Of a stretch of 64,000 bases of DNA, positions 1-8,263 are shown one piece after another. The stretch comes from an uncultured Sphingobacteriales bacterium. GTDB taxonomy: Bacteria; Bacteroidota; Bacteroidia; Chitinophagales; Chitinophagaceae. Location of the stretch: contig CALKHN010000122.1 of the NCBI GenBank assembly GCA_937991535.1, positions 1 through 64,000 on the forward strand, given 5' to 3'. The notes under the pieces were generated by a model. It searched no databases and was not told where the DNA came from. It saw only the letters and a list, made by a program, of their open reading frames with translations. The translations under genes and the position numbers were made by a program. The first letter of the stretch is position 1. Every line of letters begins with the position of its first letter.

Positions 1-50
1 AAGAGTGAAATTGAAACGACTCTATCCGTCAATTCATGATTAACATAACA

Positions 51-623
51 CTAGTATCCTGCTTCCACTTTTTGAATAGAAACCGTACTTAGGAAAGTTC
101 CGAAATTATTAAGTTCAATGATATAGACAACAACACTGTTGCCTTTTATAGGAGAAATGCCTACGGCGGATGAGCTGGTAAAATGTGATTTTTTAATAGC
201 GCTGTCGAGCACTGTTTCATTCCCGTCATAAATATACATTTCCGCCGATGCCGACAGGTTGAACTGATCGAAAAGCAAGCCGATATTCAAAGCATTGGGA
301 ATGCTTATTTTAAGCGTCCACACTTTACCAAGAGAGGTGGAAGTAATATTCCCGTCGGCTGTAGTAATATTTGCCGTAATTACATCAGCATAATCATACA
401 CCTTAATATCTTCCGTGGTGCTGTCTTCATCCACAGGGGTTGGTGGAGTTGTTGGAGTGGAAGGAGTATAGCTGATCGTTTTTACGTTGATGGTGTTCAC
501 CTGGGTATACCCTGGTATTTGTGAGGCAATAGCAGTTGGCGTGGTTGCCACCCGTAATACCTGCGCCCGGGCGAAAAAGGTTAATGATAATAATAATATT
601 GGCAGTAAGATTAGCTTTTTCAT
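51..623 (-). CDS. Secreted protein resembling a serine-protease pro-domain
   Basis: About 190 residues. The start is placed at the Met that begins a clear signal peptide (MKKLILLPILLLS, cleavage near ARAQ); a longer upstream frame would precede it with non-signal residues. A Thr/Pro-rich linker follows, near residues 50-75. The C-terminal half (GKVWTLKI, then LLFDQFNLS, MYIYDG, and a final VEAGY) reads like the beta-rich N-terminal pro-domain of secreted lysyl-endopeptidase-like serine proteases. No catalytic domain follows; the frame ends in TAG. It is either a stand-alone exported beta-sandwich protein or the front part of a lost protease. The family resemblance is from memory, not a search. 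Two small lipoprotein genes lie just upstream on the same strand. Confidence 0.6.
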   Translation of the reverse strand: MKKLILLPILLLSLTFFARAQVLRVATTPTAIASQIPGYTQVNTINVKTISYTPSTPTTPPTPVDEDSTTEDIKVYDYADVITANITTADGNITSTSLGKVWTLKISIPNALNIGLLFDQFNLSASAEMYIYDGNETVLDSAIKKSHFTSSSAVGISPIKGNSVVVYIIELNNFGTFLSTVSIQKVEAGY

Positions 624-664
624 ATGTGTTGATTTTGGTTTAATATTAGGTTTACAATAAGAAA

Positions 665-1063
665 TCACCGCACTTCAAAGCTGCTTAATATTGTAGCAAT
701 TTTCAGCTTATATGTAACAGGATTTGTGATCGTGCAGTTTGTGGTTGAAGAAGAGGTATCAGTTATTGTAAAGTCAATCCCCACTTTCTGTCCTACGCTT
801 TTCAGGCTTTCCGACAACCCTGTTGATTTTACTGCATTAGTATATATTAAACTGTCTAACTCAACTGTATCGCCGTATTGCTGTCTTACCGAAGAAGACG
901 AAATAATATTAATAAGCCAAAAATCCTTGCTGGTATCCACATTACAAGTTTCTTTGCCTATTACATATCCAACAGCCGTATCATAGGGAGGAGTAAAAGG
1001 CTCCTTGTTGTTGCAAGACATAAGTGCAGCAGATAGTAAAATTGATAAAATGATCTTTTTCAT
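665..1063 (-). CDS. Small lipoprotein, tandem paralogue A
   Basis: About 132 residues, starting at MKKIILSILLSAALMSC, a signal peptide with a lipobox Cys (LMSC) followed by NNKEP. An ATG two codons upstream is also possible. The mature part has the motif GYVIGKETC near residue 35, then DFWLINI, and ends in a KLKIATIL strand. The neighbouring upstream gene (1075-1500) shares CNNKEP, GYVIGKETC, the D-x-W-L-I segment, the GL..GL..VG/IG segment and VTYKL/VTYPL, so the two are tandem duplicates. Function unknown; predicted to be anchored in the outer or inner membrane. Confidence 0.7.
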   Translation of the reverse strand: MKKIILSILLSAALMSCNNKEPFTPPYDTAVGYVIGKETCNVDTSKDFWLINIISSSSVRQQYGDTVELDSLIYTNAVKSTGLSESLKSVGQKVGIDFTITDTSSSTTNCTITNPVTYKLKIATILSSFEVR

Positions 1064-1074
1064 ACGCATTGGTT

Positions 1075-1500
1075 TTAGCGGATCTCTCCCTGGTAAATAA
1101 TAAAAAGCTCTTTCAGCGGATAGGTAACCGGGTCGACAACCGTACAACCTGTTGTGATCACAGCATTTGGTGTAATCTCATTATAATCAAATGACACAGC
1201 CATTCCTATTTGCTGTAGCCCTTTGCTCAACCCTTTTACTTTTAATACATTAGTATAGGTAATGCCATCCAGCACAAGCGTATCGCCAATCTGCGGCTGA
1301 TTGGCATAGGCGGTGCAGTCAATCAGCCAGTAATCCATTCTTTCATCCGAATGGCAGGTTTCTTTGCCTATTACATATCCTCCAATGTTAGGAAGCGCAT
1401 CAAGGGGCTCTTTGTTATTGCATGAGCAGGTGGTGAGCAGTATTAAGAGTGAGTAGATTGGTATTTTTCTGTAAATAGGATAATGATTTAGTATTAACAT
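1075..1500 (-). CDS. Small lipoprotein, tandem paralogue B
   Basis: About 141 residues from the Met at 1500 (MLILNHYPIYRKIP); a longer frame reaches 1566 but its extra residues do not look like a signal peptide. The hydrophobic stretch IYSLLILLTTCSC gives a lipobox, followed by the same NNKEP found in the downstream paralogue. It keeps GYVIGKETC and the DYWLID segment, and has extra Cys residues (IDCTAY, TTGCTVV) that could form a disulfide. Spacing to the next gene is about 12 bases, so the two are probably co-transcribed. Function unknown. Confidence 0.68.
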   Translation of the reverse strand: MLILNHYPIYRKIPIYSLLILLTTCSCNNKEPLDALPNIGGYVIGKETCHSDERMDYWLIDCTAYANQPQIGDTLVLDGITYTNVLKVKGLSKGLQQIGMAVSFDYNEITPNAVITTGCTVVDPVTYPLKELFIIYQGEIR

Positions 1501-1693
1501 GTCAAATGTAGTATTTTTAATACTATAGCAAGCTATGTTTTCTCTTTTCGAAAAAGAATTTATCAAAAACTAAAATAGAAATTGCACTATTAATTTCAGA
1601 AATGGGGAAATAGACGGCAAAGCGGTTACGTTGTGGATTATTGCTATTGGCAAAAGGGATAAGTTTTTTTGAAATTGAATAAATGAGGGCTGA

Positions 1694-1996
1694 TTACAAT
1701 GCTGCTTCCAAAACTCTGGCCAGTTCTTTTATTGCTTCATTGTCTTTTGCTACAGCGTTTTTAAGCCGCACAGGTAAAATAGATACACCATCATAAATAT
1801 TGTAGTGAAGGGTTAATTTGTGCCCTTTGTAATTGAAGTCCCAGTAGGAAGTATCAAGGTCATCAATTTTGTTGGTAAAATGTACCTGCAGCTTTTCTGC
1901 AAGTAAACCGGCAATTCCATAAAATTTGTCGAAGCCGCAGTTTTCATCAATTACAGCTTCAGTACAGCCGTAATCGTTGCGTAGGGTTAGATTCAT
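1694..1996 (-). CDS. Conserved small hypothetical protein
   Basis: A 100-residue soluble protein with no signal peptide. Alternating beta and alpha character is visible: MNLTLRNDYGC, then a helix KFYGIAGLLAEKL, strands around SYWDFNYKGHKLTLHYN, and a C-terminal helix EAIKELARVLEAAL. This is the size and style of a small DUF3630-like protein, but I would not assign the family without a search. It lies downstream of the 53-residue lipoprotein gene at 2021-2182 on the same strand, with about 24 bases between them. Confidence 0.55.
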   Translation of the reverse strand: MNLTLRNDYGCTEAVIDENCGFDKFYGIAGLLAEKLQVHFTNKIDDLDTSYWDFNYKGHKLTLHYNIYDGVSILPVRLKNAVAKDNEAIKELARVLEAAL

Positions 1997-2020
1997 AACT
2001 TTATTTTTTAAGTGGTGAAG

Positions 2021-2182
2021 CTAATTTTTAAAAGACTTCGCTTTTGGTGCTTTTTCGCCGCTCAAAATTCTTTCTGCCCCCACACTTTTGCCATTTGCCG
2101 GGCACCCGTATTTTGGGGAGCACCCATATATATACGACACAAACAAGAGGCTGCATGCTGCATAAATGATCATTTTTTTCAT
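2021..2182 (-). CDS. 53-residue lipoprotein
   Basis: A short gene read directly from the minus strand. It starts at ATG 2182 with MKKMIIYAACSLLFVS, has a lipobox ending in Cys (YIYGC) and a mature tail of about 33 residues with the motif CPANGKSVGAERILSG, ending in lysines and TAG. The signal peptide, the lipobox and the Gly/Lys-rich tail support it over the longer overlapping frame in another phase. Small lipoproteins with similar CP..G..VGAE tails occur in Bacteroidota, by recollection. Function unknown. Confidence 0.6.
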   Translation of the reverse strand: MKKMIIYAACSLLFVSYIYGCSPKYGCPANGKSVGAERILSGEKAPKAKSFKN

Positions 2183-2395
2183 AGCATATGGTTAAGCGTT
2201 GGCATTGGTTTCCGGTTCTGGTTTTATTCATAAAAAACGACTTAGTATGATTTTTGGTATATAAGTTTACCAAAAGCTGTAAAAACATCGTTATCCCGCC
2301 GGTCACTTAAGCATACCTATTTTAAAAAAGAAACCGCATATATTGTTTTACAAAGGATATTTGCCTCTTATAATGATAACAAAAAGACGATTAAA

Positions 2396-3106
2396 ATGTT
2401 ACTGGTTACTGACCTTGACGGCACTTTTTTAGGTGGAACACCTGTACAGAAAGAGCGGTTGTACAGCAGTATAAATGATAATAACGCTATCCAACTCGTT
2501 TTTGTAAGCGGAAGAGGCTTGGCTACCATTCTACCCCTTTTTAATGAGCCCTCAATGCCAAAGCCGCAATTTATTATTAGTGACGTAGGCGCCACTGTTG
2601 TAGATGGCAATACGCTTGAGGCTATTGAACCTATACAATCTTTGATTGAAGAAAGGTGGCCCGGTGAAGAAATGGTATCCGGGTTATTGGCCAGTGTAAA
2701 AGGACTGATACCGCAGGATGTGCCGCAACAAAGGCGTTGTTCATATTTTTTTAATGAACATACCGATATTGATGATCTGAAGTATAAAGTAGAGCAATTG
2801 AATTGCGACCTGGTGTTTTCTGCCGGAAAGTTTGCCGACGTGCTGCCAAAGAATGTTAACAAAGGATATACCCTGCAAATGCTGGCAAAACAATACGGTT
2901 TTCCTGCAGAAAAAATTTTGGTTGCAGGCGATACTTTCAATGATCTTTCATTGTTTGCAACGGGTTATAAAGGAGTAGTGGTTGGCAATGCAGAACCCGG
3001 TTTGCCGGAAGCAACCGCCGACTGGCATTCTATCTATCACGCAAAAGAAGAAGGCGCAGGCGGCATACTGGAAGCCATTCAATACTTTAACCTCGTTAAA
3101 GAGTAG
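2396..3106 (+). CDS. HAD-superfamily phosphatase, sucrose-phosphate-phosphatase-like
   Basis: A 236-residue soluble hydrolase with all four HAD motifs. Motif I is TDLDGTF at residue 5, with the Asp nucleophile; motif II is FVSGRG near 42; the motif III Lys is in NVNKGYTL near 155; motif IV is VAGDTFNDLSLF near 180. Motif order, the GDTFNDL signature and length match the Cof/sucrose-6-phosphate phosphatase group with a C2 cap. The substrate is probably a phosphosugar, but no sucrose-phosphate synthase is nearby to confirm it. The start is the ATG directly before the hydrophobic strand of motif I. Confidence 0.82.
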   Translation: MLLVTDLDGTFLGGTPVQKERLYSSINDNNAIQLVFVSGRGLATILPLFNEPSMPKPQFIISDVGATVVDGNTLEAIEPIQSLIEERWPGEEMVSGLLASVKGLIPQDVPQQRRCSYFFNEHTDIDDLKYKVEQLNCDLVFSAGKFADVLPKNVNKGYTLQMLAKQYGFPAEKILVAGDTFNDLSLFATGYKGVVVGNAEPGLPEATADWHSIYHAKEEGAGGILEAIQYFNLVKE

Positions 3107-3232
3107 ATCGGTATTGCTATAATCAGGTAGGTTGGCGTTTAGCCACCAGGCATAATCGAAAATGCTATGCCTTTTATTGCTGACGCCACATTCACCTTTT
3201 TATTTATCTTTCTTATGCAAAATCTCAAAACG

Positions 3233-5275
3233 ATGCCTGAAAAAAAATTTCAACCCTTTATAGCACCGGAAACCAGAATGGCTGAGTTTACTATTAAGGC
3301 AGTACTAACAGGTTCTGTCTTTGGTATTATCTTTGGCGCGTCTACCGTATACCTTGCGCTTAAAGCCGGTTTAACTGTTTCTGCTTCCATACCCATCGCG
3401 GTGATGGCAATAACCCTCAGCCGCCTGTTTTTAAAAACCACTATACTCGAAAATAACATTATTCAAACAACAGGGTCTGCCGGTGAAAGCATTGCCGCAG
3501 GAGTAGTATTTACGCTGCCTGGCTTTTTATTTTTAAGTGATAAAGCCAATGAAGGTTATTTCAATTATGTAACTATTCTTACCCTGGCCATACTGGGTGG
3601 CATACTGGGCACATTAATGATGATACCATTGCGGCGTCCTTTAATTGTAAAAGAACATGATACGCTTCCCTACCCCGAAGGAACAGCCTGTGCTGCCGTA
3701 CTGAAAGCTGGAGAAAAGGGTGGGGATTTTGCCAGAACGGCTTTTGTGGGTTTGGGTTTTGCACTGCTGTACGCTTTTTTACAAAAGATTGTTCATGTCA
3801 TTGCCGAAACACCTGCGTTCATGACAAAGCAGGTCAATAAGTTTCTTCCTTCAGCCAAGATCACTGGCGAAATAACACCCGAATACCTGGGAGTAGGCTA
3901 TATCATAGGCCCCAAAATTGGTGGTGTGCTGGTAGCAGGCAGTGTACTGGCTTCTTTTGTATTGATTCCTTTACTGGCTACACTGGTACCTGCCGATGCC
4001 ATTGCCATGCAGTTGGTAAAGCTTGGGATACTGGCTGATGTAAGCACAGGCGGGGGCAAAGGCGGCTGGAACCCCGATACGCATACTTTTGCCGATTTTT
4101 CGGATGCTATTTACTGGGCGTATATCCGGCAAATAGGCGCAGGCGCTGTTGCAGCAGGCGGCTTTATTACGCTGTTGAAAACCTTACCTACCATCGTGTC
4201 ATCATTTAAAAGCAGCCTGAACTCTTTAAACAAAAATACCGGCAACATCCCAACGGAGCAATCCCGTACAGAAAAAGATCTGAGCCTGAAAGTAGTGGGT
4301 TTTGGAAGTTTGGGACTTATATTGATCGTATCAGTTTTACCATTCATACCCGGTGAAAATTTTATCAGTCGTTTGCTGGTAGGGGTACTCATTGTAGTGT
4401 TTGGGGCTTTATTTGTAACCGTTTCTTCCCGCATTGTTGGTTTAATCGGTTCTTCCAATAATCCTATTTCGGGAATGACCATAGCCACTATCTTAGGTAC
4501 ATGCCTGATTTTTATAGCTGTGGGGTGGACAGGTAAATCATATGAGCCCATGGTATTGGTTGTAGGCGGAATGATTTGTATAGCCGCCGCCAATGCCGGA
4601 GCTACTTCTCAGGATCTTAAAACCGGTTATATTATCGGTGCAACTCCCCGCTACCAGCAGTTGGCTTTGTTTATCGGCGTTGTTGTTTCTTCGCTGGCAA
4701 TAGGGGTAACCATAAAAGTTCTGGACACCCCCACACCCGAAATGGTAGCGCAGGGTATCCATCATGCCATTGGTCAAAGCACCTACGCAGCCCCGCAGGC
4801 CACGTTAATGGCTACACTAATAAAAGGTGTTTTATCGTTTAACCTCGACTGGCAGTATGTGCTGGTGGGTGTATTTGTAGCTGTGGTGGTAGAGCTCTGC
4901 GGCATTAAAGCATTGTCCTTCGCCATTGGATTATACCTTCCCCTGGCTACTACATTGCCTATTTTTATTGGCGGCGCTATTCGTGGTATTGTTGACTGGC
5001 AGGCTAAGAAGAAAGGCGAGGCGGTTCAACCCGGTGAAGAAGACCTGGGCAAAGGCAACTTGTTCGCAACGGGATTGGTGGCGGGCGGCGCAATAGCCGG
5101 GGTTATCGTTGCCTTTTTATCTGCCAACGATGCTATTTTAAGCGGTTTAAAAAAGCTGAGCTTTGAACATGGCATAACCAATGTACTGGGTGGTGCGATA
5201 GGTTATGAAATATTAGGGGTAATATTTTTTGCCGCGCTGGGCGGTTTGCTGTATAAGGTGGCGAGAGGAAAATAA
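3233..5275 (+). CDS. OPT family oligopeptide transporter
   Basis: About 680 residues with some 14-16 hydrophobic segments, the layout of the OPT (oligopeptide/YSL) family of proton-coupled importers. Family-like features are the N-terminal FTIKAVLTGSVFG helix, the glycine-rich NIIQTTGSAGESIAAG segment, LPYPEGTACA, and SSNNPISGMTIATI in the middle. Starts at 3215 and 3167 are possible, but MPEKKFQPFIAPETR matches the usual cytoplasmic N-terminus best. Likely substrate is di- or oligopeptides, possibly metal chelates. Two POT peptide transporters occur later (46.9-50.2 kb). The gene stands alone, with a broken SdpI-like gene after it. Confidence 0.88.
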   Translation: MPEKKFQPFIAPETRMAEFTIKAVLTGSVFGIIFGASTVYLALKAGLTVSASIPIAVMAITLSRLFLKTTILENNIIQTTGSAGESIAAGVVFTLPGFLFLSDKANEGYFNYVTILTLAILGGILGTLMMIPLRRPLIVKEHDTLPYPEGTACAAVLKAGEKGGDFARTAFVGLGFALLYAFLQKIVHVIAETPAFMTKQVNKFLPSAKITGEITPEYLGVGYIIGPKIGGVLVAGSVLASFVLIPLLATLVPADAIAMQLVKLGILADVSTGGGKGGWNPDTHTFADFSDAIYWAYIRQIGAGAVAAGGFITLLKTLPTIVSSFKSSLNSLNKNTGNIPTEQSRTEKDLSLKVVGFGSLGLILIVSVLPFIPGENFISRLLVGVLIVVFGALFVTVSSRIVGLIGSSNNPISGMTIATILGTCLIFIAVGWTGKSYEPMVLVVGGMICIAAANAGATSQDLKTGYIIGATPRYQQLALFIGVVVSSLAIGVTIKVLDTPTPEMVAQGIHHAIGQSTYAAPQATLMATLIKGVLSFNLDWQYVLVGVFVAVVVELCGIKALSFAIGLYLPLATTLPIFIGGAIRGIVDWQAKKKGEAVQPGEEDLGKGNLFATGLVAGGAIAGVIVAFLSANDAILSGLKKLSFEHGITNVLGGAIGYEILGVIFFAALGGLLYKVARGK

Positions 5276-5309
5276 ATACCGGTAAACAAAACAACAGTAA
5301 TTAAAAAAC

Positions 5310-5546
5310 ATGTCTCCATTCAGTATTAGTGCATTTGTTACCGGCTGCATTCTTATTGTTATGAGTGCAATAACCCTGTTTTACCCGCCTAAAATGATCA
5401 ATACGGGTTATGGCTATAGAACAAAAGCTTCCATGCGCAATCAGCAAACATAGGAGGAAGCCAACCGCTACTCTTCAAAGCTGATGTTGTATTACCGGCC
5501 ATTTTGCAGCCAGTACCCGATGAAGGAGGGTCGGACTGCAAAGTGA
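5310..5546 (+). pseudogene. SdpI-family membrane protein, broken by an in-frame TAG
   Basis: The frame opens at ATG 5310 with a transmembrane helix (TGCILIVMSAITLFYPP), then NTGYGYRTKASMRNQQT, which resembles the SdpI/YhfL family core (PP..IN..YGYRT..SM.NQ..W). A TAG at 5451-5453 sits exactly where family members usually have Trp, so a TGG-to-TAG change is likely. The frame continues as EEANRYSSKLMLYY, still family-like, and then loses similarity before TGA at 5544. The remaining membrane helices are missing. The gene is therefore nonsense-mutated and truncated. It follows the OPT gene by 34 bases. Confidence 0.7.
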
Positions 5547-5555
5547 TTAGATGAT

Positions 5556-5595
5556 GGTTACCCGGTCTGACGCTGTGCGTACCGACCGGGTAACC
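5556..5595. repeat. Perfect 12-bp inverted repeat hairpin
   Basis: GGTTACCCGGTC at 5556-5567 pairs with GACCGGGTAACC at 5584-5595 around a 16-base loop that itself contains ACGC-TGT-GCGT. It sits just after the broken SdpI-like frame and before the gene at 5649. There is no U-run, so it looks more like a REP-type palindrome or a truncation footprint than a simple terminator. Confidence 0.6.
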
Positions 5596-5648
5596 CGGCG
5601 ATTCATTTAGCTTCATATAATTTCCTCACCTTCGCATAAATACACAGC

Positions 5649-6356
5649 ATGGATAATACTGCTATCATTAAAGGAAAGATCACATCTGTAAACCACGAAA
5701 AACAATATGTATCCATTGAATATCTCCATAAGGATAAGAAGAAAACGATCACCTGCAAAACAGAGGATAAAGAAAAAACAAAAAAGCCGCATCAATATCG
5801 GGCAGGCGATGCAGTGAGTTTCCAGATAAAAGGCGCCGACCGCGGCAAAAGGATAGTAGCCTGGGATCTGAAATTCCTGTACAATACCGCAATAGAGCAA
5901 CTCATTCACAAAGCCGAAACCGATAATCGCTTTAAAGGATATTTGAAGTTAGTGGATGATCAATTTTTTGTAAAAGAATGGGATAATTATCTTTTCTTCC
6001 CGCTTGTATTATCCAAATGGGAAAACCCACCCGCTGAAAAAAGCTTTAATGAACCGGTTGAATTTAAATTGCTTCATCTTGATAAGCCCAACAAACTGGC
6101 CGCGGAATTGTTTACTCACGATTACATTCCTGAATTCCGGAAGGCGGTACAGCATTTTAAGAATAAAATTGAGATAGATGCCCCTGTTGCCAAAGTTTCA
6201 CCTTACGGTGCGTATTTGGATCTTTTTGGTAATAAAATACAGGCTAAAATCCAGTTGCCTGCAGAAGAGCTCTCGGCCTTAAAAGCAGGCGATATCCTAA
6301 AAGTGATCATTACTTATCTGAGCAATACCCGTATTGTTGTGGAGAAGGTGAAATAA
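5649..6356 (+). CDS. Hypothetical protein with OB/S1-like ends
   Basis: A 235-residue soluble protein. The N-terminal 75 residues (IIKGKITSVNHEKQYVSIEYL, ending in RAGDAVSFQIKG) have the strand pattern and basic composition of a cold-shock/OB-like fold. The last 60 residues (APVAKVSPYGAYLDLFGNKIQAKI, then LKAGDILKVIITYL) look like an S1-type OB fold. The middle is mixed alpha/beta. A nucleic-acid-binding role is plausible but inferred only from fold style. Its last 116 bases are repeated downstream because an insertion sequence duplicated this target region; this copy remains intact. Confidence 0.62.
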   Translation: MDNTAIIKGKITSVNHEKQYVSIEYLHKDKKKTITCKTEDKEKTKKPHQYRAGDAVSFQIKGADRGKRIVAWDLKFLYNTAIEQLIHKAETDNRFKGYLKLVDDQFFVKEWDNYLFFPLVLSKWENPPAEKSFNEPVEFKLLHLDKPNKLAAELFTHDYIPEFRKAVQHFKNKIEIDAPVAKVSPYGAYLDLFGNKIQAKIQLPAEELSALKAGDILKVIITYLSNTRIVVEKVK

Positions 6357-6451
6357 TGTTTTTTTTGACACATAGAATCATAGGTACATAGGATCACATA
6401 GATTTTTGTTTTGCACTATTGTGTACCTATGTGTCTATGTGTTTGATATTT
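6241..6451. repeat. Left 211-bp target duplication of the IS1634-type element
   Basis: Positions 6241-6451 match 8054-8264 at 210 of 211 bases; the one difference is T at 6434 against C at 8247. The match stops abruptly at both ends of the insertion sequence (C versus G just upstream; T followed by CCTGAC versus T followed by TACAC). The repeat holds the last 116 bases of the gene at 5649 and the bidirectional terminator. IS1634 of Mycoplasma mycoides is known to generate long, variable-length duplications. Confidence 0.92.
6369..6441. terminator. Bidirectional terminator-like inverted repeat (left copy)
   Basis: CACATAGAATCATAGGTAC (from 6369) pairs imperfectly with GTACCTATGTGTCTATGTG (to 6441) around a T-rich loop. 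Before the insertion it lay between two convergent genes, the one at 5649 and serS, so it probably ended both transcripts. A second copy arose at 8182-8254 by target duplication. Confidence 0.55.
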
Positions 6452-8053
6452 CCTGACTTGTCCCTTTTAGTGCGGTGGGAACAATTTGCTGATGATCCCC
6501 TGCATTTTTTCTGAGTGCTGCGCCTTAATTGTGACTATTTTACCTGTCATTTGGTTTAGGATTTGGCCATCCATAATTTTTTTAGCTTCATCTATAAATC
6601 TCCGTATCGAAACAGCAGTTTTTATCTCAATGTATTTGGAGATAACTAATGCCATAAAGCATATTAGTATATGCAGTTTAATAGGTTGTTCCTTAAAATG
6701 AAAAACAGGTCTGGTTTGCAAATCACTTTTGGATATTCTGAACGCCTGCTCTATTCTGTATAGTTCGTGATAACGCTCAATGATTGTTTGATTGCTTGCT
6801 GTCCGTTCCTCTAAATTGGTGTAATAGCCTTTGATGCCCAGCAACTTTTTTGTCTTTTCAATAAGTTCTTCGTTCAGTTCAATTTGCTGTTTGTTGGCCT
6901 TGGTAAACTTTACTTTTCTACTTTTAGAGGGTGCTTCAATAACTTGCTTTGCTTTTTCTATCTGTTTGTTCATTTCATACAAATCTTTACGGTACCTCAC
7001 AGAAGAATAACTGCAAATCAGATAACCCAGGTCGGTCTTTAGTCTGATGCTTTTACCATCCTGCCTGTCGATTTGCTTTTCCAGGGTTGCCAGCAGGTCT
7101 GCTGAAAGATTACCCAATCTTGCTCCTACAATGTAGCTGATGTTGTTTTGAGTTAATTGCGCAATGTTCTGAGAACTAATCATTGCAGCATCCGCCACTA
7201 CCGTAAATTCTTTTACCTTATTTGTTTTGATAAATTCATTGATAACAGGGATAATAGTATGCCCTTCAAAAGTATTCCCGCTGAATATTTCGTAAGAAAT
7301 GGGAAAGCCTTCTTTGGTTACCATTAATGCTACTAAGATCTGTGGTTGTTGTGATTTGTTGCCTTTAGAAAATCCGTTCTTTCGAAGTTCATCCTCTTCA
7401 AAGGTTTCGAAGTAAAGCGTCGTAACATCGTAAAAGACAATGTCAAAATTGAACGAATAGTGTTCTTTGGCAAAAGCAACAATTTTCTGCAATACTGTTT
7501 CTTTCAGTTCAATACATTGAGGTGCTATTTTGTAATAGCTCTTACGACTGTGGTTGATGCCAAAAAACTGCTCCATTAATTCCAGGGAACGGAGTTTGGA
7601 TGCTGGTTCAAATATTCTGATTGTAGCCAAATCATTCAATAAAGGTGGTAAAACACCCAGACCCATTTTATCCAGGATGCTGTTAATCTGCTCATAGAAA
7701 TAGCGGTATTGAACCCCGATAAAAGTACTGTGATTGAGAAGCAATAATTTATTCGGGCTTTCATCTGGAAAAACGGATAGCTGATTGGAGTAAGACTTAA
7801 TCCACTCCTTTGCAGATAACATCAACTCACTTAGTTCGGCTTCATTATGCGCAGAGCCAACATGATGCAAAATGATCCGCTTGTTGTTTTGATACCGCAC
7901 TATTTGAACCGCACTGGCTTTGGATGCGGTCTGAACGACCCTGATTTTCATACTAAAAGCTCCCTTAGTGCGGTAAATTTACCAAAATAAAATAACAAAT
8001 TAATGATAATCAATGTTTTATAACCGCACTAAATTGAAAGGGGACAAGTCAGG
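6452..8053 (-). mobile_element. IS1634-family insertion sequence, 1602 bp
   Basis: The element is bounded by perfect 13-bp terminal inverted repeats: CCTGACTTGTCCC at 6452 and its complement ending at 8053. A second conserved block, TTTAGTGCGGT, lies just inside both ends, and a third copy (TTAGTGCGGT) lies just upstream of the transposase start. One long transposase gene fills the element. It is flanked by 211-bp direct repeats. The ends, the single gene and the long duplications together fit the IS1634 family. The gene is intact and the two duplications are almost identical, so the insertion is recent and the element may still be active. Confidence 0.92.
6467..7951 (-). CDS. IS1634-family DDE transposase
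   Basis: A 494-residue transposase. The catalytic Asp residues are expected in FDIVFYDVTTLYFE (about residue 170) and in TVVADAAMIS (about 250). The C-terminal glutamate block YHELYRIEQAFRISK (about 393-407) fits the Y-2-R-3-E-6-K signature of the IS4/IS1634 group. The N-terminus (KIRVVQTASKASAVQIVRY) is the usual strand-rich start of this family. The stop codon lies inside the left-end block TTAGTGCGGT. No frameshift or internal stop is seen, so the enzyme should be functional. Proteins of this type cut and paste the element between its inverted ends. Confidence 0.93.
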   Translation of the reverse strand: MKIRVVQTASKASAVQIVRYQNNKRIILHHVGSAHNEAELSELMLSAKEWIKSYSNQLSVFPDESPNKLLLLNHSTFIGVQYRYFYEQINSILDKMGLGVLPPLLNDLATIRIFEPASKLRSLELMEQFFGINHSRKSYYKIAPQCIELKETVLQKIVAFAKEHYSFNFDIVFYDVTTLYFETFEEDELRKNGFSKGNKSQQPQILVALMVTKEGFPISYEIFSGNTFEGHTIIPVINEFIKTNKVKEFTVVADAAMISSQNIAQLTQNNISYIVGARLGNLSADLLATLEKQIDRQDGKSIRLKTDLGYLICSYSSVRYRKDLYEMNKQIEKAKQVIEAPSKSRKVKFTKANKQQIELNEELIEKTKKLLGIKGYYTNLEERTASNQTIIERYHELYRIEQAFRISKSDLQTRPVFHFKEQPIKLHILICFMALVISKYIEIKTAVSIRRFIDEAKKIMDGQILNQMTGKIVTIKAQHSEKMQGIISKLFPPH

Positions 8054-8169
8054 AGGCTAAAATCCAGTTGCCTGCAGAAGAGCTCTCGGCCTTAAAAGCA
8101 GGCGATATCCTAAAAGTGATCATTACTTATCTGAGCAATACCCGTATTGTTGTGGAGAAGGTGAAATAA
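8054..8169 (+). pseudogene. Duplicated 3' end of the gene at 5649
   Basis: This is the right-hand copy of the last 116 bases of the gene at 5649-6356, including its TAA at 8167-8169. It has no start and exists only because insertion of the IS duplicated 211 bp of target DNA. It encodes the C-terminal 38 residues (from AKIQLPAEEL) and should not be expressed as a gene. Confidence 0.85.
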
Positions 8170-8181
8170 TGTTTTTTTTGA

Positions 8182-8254
8182 CACATAGAATCATAGGTAC
8201 ATAGGATCACATAGATTTTTGTTTTGCACTATTGTGTACCTATGTGCCTATGTG
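8182..8254. terminator. Bidirectional terminator-like inverted repeat (right copy)
   Basis: This is the duplicate of 6369-6441. CACATAGAATCATAGGTAC pairs with GTACCTATGTGCCTATGTG. The single base that differs between the two 211-bp repeats (C at 8247) lies in the right arm. It would now end serS transcription before the IS. Confidence 0.55.
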
Positions 8255-8263
8255 TTTGATATT

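Noticed and set aside
2028..2306. 92-residue minus-strand frame
   Set aside because: It overlaps the 53-residue lipoprotein gene in another phase, has no signal peptide or family features, and its composition looks non-coding.
5398..5616. 72-residue minus-strand frame
   Set aside because: Antisense to the broken SdpI-like gene and the palindrome; a shadow of these.
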